From Cristatella mucedo (Eukaryota > Bryozoa > Phylactolaemata > Cristatellidae), in NCBI GenBank assembly GCA_009760855.2, contig WPIO01000002.1:7019001-7083000 (forward strand): a DNA stretch of 64,000 bases, given 5' to 3'. The translations under genes and the position numbers were made by a program. Shown in pieces: positions 57,440 through 64,000 of the stretch; within the stretch, counting starts at the first letter, position 1; each line of letters opens with the position of its first letter. Below the pieces are notes generated by a model that was given only the letters and a program-made list of their open reading frames with translations, made no database searches and had not been told where the DNA came from.

Positions 57440-57738
57440 TCAACCTCGACTGTTCAGCTCTCAGGCCTCGCTGCCCTCTTTCAGTCAGCTTTCCCAGCGC
57501 CCCAGTGAATTTGTCTCTTTTGCTCCGATGTGCTTTGCATGCGTACCTTATTGCATGCTATTCGCAGAGGTCTTACTAACCGGTGGCCTTGAGTGTCTCC
57601 AAACGTGCTTTAGCACGCGGACTAAGCGCGATACTCATTTGCTTTAGCATGCTTGAAACGGCGACTGTCACTAGAGCATGTAGATGGAGATTAATTTCTC
57701 TCCCGGTGCTATTTACAAAGACCCATTAATACTGCGAT
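57440..57738 (+). mobile_element. LINE-B 3' end
   Basis: CAGTGAATTTGTCTCTTTTG, TGTGCTTTGCATGCGTACCT, TTACTAACCGGTGGCCTTGA and GTAGATGGAGATTAATTTCT parallel 32510-32660. Confidence 0.75.
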
Positions 57739-57847
<109 letters not shown>

Positions 57848-58214
57848 CCATGTAAGACACGCTGGCTGTACGGCGATGGTATCGCAGTCGTTCTTCCAGT
57901 TCGTACCGAGGTCCAAGCAGCGAGGTCATCCGATGCGCCGCTGTAAAGAAACTGCGGTTGACAGCTCTATCAGAGGGCCTGTTGAGCTGCCAGCGACGCC
58001 TTTATCTCGTTCTTTATACAAAAGAGTACGCCACTTCAGGCAGTGAGTGGGCTACTTCAAGGTACACTCGATTGTTAATGCATGTGGCGGACCCGCCCGG
58101 CAGTGCCACTGAATACAGGATCCTCTTTGGGGAGTACCTGAAGTTGAGCAACGCTCTCACGATCCATGCACACGCTGCTTGCAAACTCGAGTGAGCGACC
58201 AATCATGCTTGAAA

Positions 58215-58445
58215 AACAAACAAAATGAATAACATGGTTAGGGGTGACATGCACAGGGTCAGCATGCAAATGTGGTTAGTGGCAGCATGCACAGTGTCAG
58301 CACGCATAAGCACATCAAGGACGAATCACAGGGACTCACTCAATGCTGTCCTAAATAGGTGTGTTTTTAAGTTCCTTTTAAACAATAATCACAGGGACCC
58401 ACTAAATGCTGTCATAAATAGGTGCGTTTTTAATTTCTTTATTTG
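58215..58445 (-). mobile_element. LINE-B 3' end with internal duplication
   Basis: Reverse-orientation LINE-B tail (TGGTTAGGGGTGACATGCAC, GGTTAGTGGCAGCATGCACA). The AATCACAGGGAC(T/C)CACT unit is tandemly duplicated, starting at 58324 and 58387, period 63. Confidence 0.75.
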
Positions 58446-58964
58446 GTATCTCTATCGAGTCGTAGAGGCGGCTCATAAGAGCAATCAATATTGTGAGCGC
58501 GTGAGAAATAGGTCCTCGCACTTTCGCGATAACGTCCGACTCTGTACTCTGCAGTGCGAGAGCATTCAAATGCCAGATTAGGTTTCGGCGACGAACTGAC
58601 GAATTCTCATCCCCGCGGTGCTTATCCGTGAGCCTAGGCAGAGCTGACTGCACTGACGAGCAATTACTATATACAATTAATCCGGATATATAATTATCCC
58701 CGGTCATTATAAAGCAGGACCACTAATCCTGGCGGAGGCAATCTAGATCCGATTTTTTCGCGATCGGCGTCTCCTCAATACTCGATTCCGGAGAGGCCCG
58801 TCAAGTCTTTCTGGGCCATATAGAAAGACTGAATTAAAATTCATTTCTTCCTTCATTCCGATGACTTGGACGGTCGAAGGCAGCTGACGTCACGTGGGGC
58901 AGCAGTTATGGTTGGATCGGTTGGGCTGCCTTTGGGGTGCCACTTCGACTACGCTACGCTCAGC

Positions 58965-59148
58965 CGCCCTGGTTTGGCCCAGGGGTTAAGGTGCACGCCT
59001 TTAACGACCAAGGTCAAGGCGCTTGCACAGACTGACCGAAGTCGCGGGGTCAAACACGGTGGCGTATTTGAAGCGCCTGGATAGAGATTCAGTTCTCTTA
59101 GGGAATCCCGCAATGGAATTATATTTTATATATTATTACTTGTTATAC
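58965..59148 (+). mobile_element. tRNA-derived SINE-2
   Basis: GCCCTGGTTTGGCCCAGGGG, TTAACGACCAAGGTCAAGGC, GAAGTCGCGGGGTCAAAC (B-box region), GAAGCGCCTGGATAGAGATT, TTCTCTTAGGGAATCCC. Confidence 0.85.
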
Positions 59149-60598
59149 AGCTCGCTGCGGAGACGCGCGAGGCGGCGGTGCAGCCGCCGCCTTGGCGACG
59201 ACGATTGAATCATACTCGCTCTCGCACTTCTCGGGAAGAAGCGTCAGCGAAAACGCTGCCTTCACTTTGCTTGCTTCGACGGTGGGAATAAACGCCGCAC
59301 ACTTTCAAGTTTCGGAATGCGTTCCCTGTAGGAGCCAGCGCGCGAGCGCCGCCGAAAGCGCTCGACGAATGTCGTCGTCGTCGTCGGCGGCGGCGGCAGA
59401 ACCCATTTCTTTCTCGGCGGCACTCACCGAGCTCGATTCCTGACCGGGAGAGCGGCACCGGCCCCTGGAGGTGGCAGCTTCTTAAAAAACAAACCAGTCG
59501 TTTGAGCGGCTGCTCACGAGTCGCGAGCGCAGCCGTAAACTTAGCGGCATCGCCGCGCTCACTCACGTGTCGCCCCGTCGTGCATCAGTCGTCGTCGTCG
59601 CTGCCGGAAAAAAGGACAGGACGCTCGCGCGCGCGCGCGCGCCCGCGCCTCGACGCGTACGGTCGAGTCCTACGCTAGGCGGGCAAGGGGGGAATCGATG
59701 CCGGCGGCGGCGCCGAAGCGCCGCCGGCGTCTCGGCGACACCGGCTCGGCGACGGGAGTGCGCCGAGCCGAGCGGCAGCGCGCACGCGCTGCCCCGAACC
59801 GGCGCGCGCGTCCGTCTGCGGCTTGGGCAGCAGCGTCGGCGTCGGCGTCGGCAGCGGCAGCCGAGCGGAACTGCGGCAGCCGCTACAAGCCGCATTCTTG
59901 TTGGACTCCAATGTTATTTTATCAGCAGCGCCCACGGTTCGCCCTTATCTAGACCTCCGCTCGCTCTTTCATCACGCGTCGCCCGATCGTCCGCCCGCTC
60001 CCACAACGTCGGATGCGTACGTCCTACCTCGGCGCGACCGGACGCAGAGCCGCTGCCGAGCCTGCGAGAGGAGTAGACGGCCGCCGCCGCCGCCGACCGG
60101 TGCGTCGCCGCGTCGAATCCGCAGCGGCGCACGCTTTAACATCAGAAGCCGACTTCTAGGTAACTGGAGCCGGCTGTCATCTAGCCTTCTTCCCGCCCCC
60201 ATCCGTCCGCCGCCGCCGCCCGAGTGCCGCTGCGACCCGGTCGTGAGTCGCCAGGACGACGTCGTCGTCGTCGAGCGATAGTGCGCGCGTCTCAATGGGC
60301 CCGCGGGCGAGGTGCCATCTAGGTAGATCAACCAATCTCGTTTGGGTTTTTATTAGTCCAGAGAAAGAGAACAACGGAACTGGGAGGTAGGGATTAACCA
60401 CGATCCCCTTCCTTCCGTCTGGAGGCTGCAGTCGCCGACGAGCGGGCGGAAGCTGACTCGCCGCTGCGTCGCCTGCTGGTAGCGCGCTCTACCCCGCGTC
60501 GTCACGGCAGGACTCTATCGGCACGCTCCGTCTCACCCGCCCCCCCCCCCCGAGCGGGACTGGCGAGCAGAGGTCACTGAGATGCTTCGGCCGACACT

Positions 60599-60627
60599 GG
60601 CGGCGGCGGCGGCGGCGGCGGCGGATG
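60599..60627 (+). repeat. (CGG)n microsatellite
   Basis: About nine GGC units inside the CpG-rich block. Confidence 0.9.
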
Positions 60628-62512
60628 TGGACCTGCAGGTTCTGGCAGCTGGCGGCAGCAGTTGAGGATTCGCGCGTCGCCGAAAGCGGATCCGGCGGAA
60701 GCGATGCCGACATTTGGGCTTTTTCGCCGCTGGCGCTTGGGGCTAGAGACGTTTCGCTGCGTGCATTTTGGATTCCACCATTCCACCACGCAGGTGCACT
60801 TTTCCCGCCGAATCGACGCATGGCCATTAAAAGCGAGGGGTAGAACAAGCCGCGGCAACTTCGATAAATGAATAAGTGCTCGTATAATCGACGCCGAAAT
60901 CTGCCCACCGCAGTAAACATTGCAGAATGATATGAGTGTCGAGTGGAGGGATGGGAAAAACACACCATAAACTTGTTTGCTTCTAGAGTGCACGCGTCAT
61001 CTTCTGGAACGCTATGCAACGGTCGCTACGGCGTCGCGCCTTGCTGCATGGCGCTTGCATGCAATGACCCACGACACGCTTTGCCGCGCTTCGCATCAGA
61101 ATCTTTTTTAATTATTCGAACATTTGACTGGACTTATATGCACTTCAGCAAAGTTCAACCTGGGCCATTCTGTGCCATTCTCCTGTTCCATTCTTTTGTT
61201 CGGGATAAAGAGAAAGCTGCGACGGATGGTAGCTCATAGAAATGCAAGAGGAATAATATGGATCATCGACCCAAAACCTGTGGTCGAAATGTCCGCTTCT
61301 GAGACATCCGGCTGCCGCCGCTCACTGGGCCGACGCATGTCACAGACCGGTTCGGGCCGCGGCGAGGGTCAAAGTACACGACTCCAATGGACAGCCCGAC
61401 GATCGACTTGTGTGGGCCGGCGCCCGCTGTCTCGACGCGCGCGTTGCCAGGTGGAGGTACTTAAGAATGCAATCTCGAAGCATTGCAGTTCTGGGCTGTT
61501 GCGACGCGACGTCGCCGGACCGTTGCGAGTCGGTACAATCTCCAGGTACCGCGGTCGGATCGTGTGGCCAAGCGCGCGGCCATCCCTGCGATAAGACTGC
61601 GGCGAATAGGACGTTATTTACCGTTGGCTCGCGTAGGTCCGACGGCTGCGGCCTATGGGCAGGTTCGACGTACGAGCAGCGACCTTTGCAACGCGGCAGC
61701 GGCCGCCGCCGCCCACGCCACGCCTTAACCGCCTGACTCGCCGCCGCTGCCGCCGGGACGGAGGTGGGAGGTGGCCGGCGGCCCCACGGGAACCAATCGA
61801 GCCGCCGCGAAGTCGCTGCCGCGGCCGCTCCGCCGCTGCCCTGCCCAGTGGCGCTCACTCTCGGACGCCGGAAGTGGAGCGAGCGAGCGTGTGCCTGCGT
61901 GGTGCACTGCCAGCCCGCGCCCCCGGCCACGCGCCGCGCGCGCAGGCTGGAGAGATTCCGCCGGCACTTCCGAGAGAAGCCCCACGAAGCAAGTGTTCGA
62001 GGCGGTCGCAGGCGGGACCGCTCGCTCAGCCAGCGATGCAGCGCTCCGATCCGCCGCCGCCGCCGCCGCCACGACGGCGGCCGCCAAATGTACGTCGTGG
62101 GCGCACGGTTGCAGACCTGCTTGCTCCCACGCGTTCGATCGGTCGGCGCCGCTGAGGCTCTGCGGCGCGACGAGAGCCGCGGCGCGCCGGCACTCAGCGC
62201 AGGAGGCCGGGTTTGAGAAACCGCCGTCAGCTCTCGAGGCCGATGGCGCTCCGACTAGCGGACGACGCTTTCTCGAATCTCCCTGTGCGTTTCTGCTGCT
62301 CCGGCGGCGGCGGTGGCAGATTGTAAGGAGTCTCGCGAAGAGAGAAGCGCGGACGTGAGCGATAAAAGAGAGAAACTTATCTGTATTCCTCTAAAAGCGT
62401 ACAGGGTTCGATGAATCGCAGCAGTGGCTGTGTCGGGAAATACACCCTACATTAGCAGCCAGACGCTGCACTGTGTCAACTGCTTAGTCGTTGGTCGCAG
62501 AAAAGGCGTGGT

Positions 62513-62688
62513 GAGCCGTGATGGCCCACTTGGTAAGGCGGTTACTTTACGCGACCTCGAGGTCGTGGGTTCGAATCCTGCGGCTGGCGATCCTTTATTG
62601 CCGCTGCAAGCGGTGTTAATAGCCTTTAAGGCTCTCCTGCTGCAATGCAAAAAGAGGAGTTAAATCAGCTAGTATTTTTTCGCGATAG
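62513..62688 (+). mobile_element. tRNA-derived SINE-1 within the CpG-rich block
   Basis: GAGCCGTGATGGCCCACTTG, CGCGACCTCGAGGTCGTGGG, B box GGTTCGAATCC, GATCCTTTATTGCCGCTGCA, tail AATCAGCTAGTATTTTTT. The central inverted repeat is shortened to GCGACCTCGAGGTCG-T. Confidence 0.9.
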
Positions 62689-64000
62689 CTACAGCAGCAG
62701 CCGTCACATACAACGTTCGCTTCCTGCCACAGGATGCCGTGTGGGCGTAGCCATGTTGCCCCGCCCTAGCCTGACAGAGTAGGAGTGCATAACGTCTCTG
62801 CAGCCAGGTTATTACCGGTGATTGGGTGGAGGCATGAGTGAATGGCCACCCTGTGATGCAATATTTTTCCGCCGGTCTCTCGTTCAGCATCCGGAGTCGT
62901 GAGTGGACGTGTGGTCCGTCTCCGGCTCGCGGACGTGTACTGCTCGCAAAGAGTATTGCGAATTCGATTACATCATAGAGGTCAGTGACTCTTTCTGCTA
63001 TGGGTGCTGGCTGCACCATATACACGCTCGTGTCACGTCAGGGTCACCAATAATTAGGTGGAGTCTTCAGCTTAGCGCCTGGAAGGTTAACGAGCGTGTA
63101 TGTGGTCGGCGCGGCTCTTGCGGCTACCTCCGCGAGAGCTTAGCCGCAGCGAACGCGAATACGAGGTCGCAGGTCGGAGGAGGAAATTAAGCGACGGCGC
63201 CTTCGGCGGCCACGAAACGAACGCGCCACTATAGGCTAGAATAGGCGGGAAACCGAAGTCAGTCGGCTGCCTGGGCGGCCTGGGCGGCTAGCGCCGCGCT
63301 CGTCGCGCGCGCGAGCTCGCGCGCTTCGTCGGCGACTGGCCGTGATGGCGACGGGCGAGTGCGCAGTCACGGTCAGTCTCTTGTCGCGCTAGTCGCGGCG
63401 GTCGGCTCGACAGTCTCGTTGCGCGTCGCCACGATGTCTGGCGCTTCGCAACGCCGGGCGCTTCGCGTCGCTTCGCCGCACTCGCAGGCGGCCCACGTGC
63501 GCTCGCTGGAAGGACGACGCGCACCGGACATCGCTCTAGCGAGCTCTGTCGCAGGCGTGGTCCGGGTTGTTCTCGCGGAGTAGGGGAGCCGTTCTGCGAC
63601 ACAGCGAGCGAGGCATATTTATCGCGCCGCTTTTTTCCCTGGACCGGCGCCGTAATCGCGGTTTGCGCCCAGCGGCGGCGCGGGGCCCCGTGAGCAATCC
63701 CAGCCCGGCCCAGACTCGGCGCTGCCAATCTGCTTATCAGAACGCTTTGGCGTGCCGGTCCGAGGGCGGCGTAGAAGCCGTGCCGTCCGGTTCGGCGCGA
63801 CTTTTCTTTTTCTCAAAGCCATTAAATGCGTCAGCAGTGGAGATAGCCAGACCGCGTGAGCTGTCGGCGTAATGCGCCGCCGGGGAGAGAGACCCGTTTT
63901 TAGTGGCGGCATTCGAAGTCGGGGACGCGAGCACACGCGCGAACGCGTGCACGCACAATCGCTTGGCCCACCTCGCTTCTCCGCGGAGGAGCGCTTCGTC

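Larger units (their letters stand above)
59150..64000. promoter_or_regulatory. Large CpG-rich block, possible promoter cluster
   Basis: Nearly 5 kb of very GC- and CpG-rich DNA with (CGG)n at 60599-60627, (GCGCGC) runs at about 59628-59642, a C12 run at 60541 and a GC hairpin at 59700-59728. Long ORFs occur in all six frames (e.g. 61771-62358 plus, 61340-61930 minus), but composition alone predicts that, and none shows a domain. A SINE-1 copy sits at 62513-62685. It may be one or more CpG-island promoters, possibly for genes beyond the right edge. Confidence 0.45.

Noticed and set aside
59210-63958. Many 100-200-codon ORFs in the GC-rich right end
   Set aside because: They overlap in up to six frames, are Arg/Ala/Pro-rich and lack domains; high GC content alone removes stop codons.

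Overview
The window is nuclear DNA from an animal. Genes are split by GT-AG introns, and the spacers are crowded with animal-type retrotransposons, tRNA-derived SINEs and long dinucleotide microsatellites. The sequence does not fix the species; an invertebrate with a large, repeat-rich genome is the most I would infer.

Two protein genes can be recognised with confidence, both on the + strand. The first is the 3' part of the translation factor gene EIF2A (2700-17224): seven exons encoding the end of the WD40 region, the linker and the C-terminal helices. The 5' exons are to the left of the window or not recognised. The second is a complete copper chaperone gene of the ATOX1 family (29883-33673): three coding exons, 73 codons, and an intact MTCDGC copper site. 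A third + strand gene probably starts at 48519 in a GC-rich promoter region, but only its first 15 codons are visible. Weaker candidates are a two-exon minus-strand gene near 20416-20135, a secreted-like minus-strand ORF at 22136-22456 and an unplaced + strand ORF at 43138-43362.

Most of the rest is mobile DNA. At least two L2/CR1-type LINE families (called A and B here) give about twenty truncated copies on both strands. An R2/NeSL-like non-LTR element (about 48600-53290) keeps a C2H2 finger, an RT active-site pair and a restriction-like endonuclease end, but is full of stops and carries three nested insertions. There are relics of a mariner transposase (39590-40260, minus) and a hAT transposase (25250-25690, plus), solo LTRs (the clearest at 27685-27964 with a 4-bp target duplication), and two tRNA-derived SINE families with about fifteen copies.

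By region: 1-17224 EIF2A and its repeat-filled introns; 17225-29800 intergenic repeats, a hAT relic, GC-rich islands, a solo LTR and GA/GT tracts; 29883-33673 ATOX1; 33674-47085 LINE, SINE and mariner debris; 47086-48650 a GC-rich promoter with a long 9-bp minisatellite; 48600-53290 the R2-like element; 53300-59150 mostly AT-rich, with LINE tails; 59150-64000 a very CpG-rich block with no gene I can name. EIF2A acts in translation and ATOX1 in copper delivery; nothing suggests they work together. I found no evidence of a new dedicated biological system.
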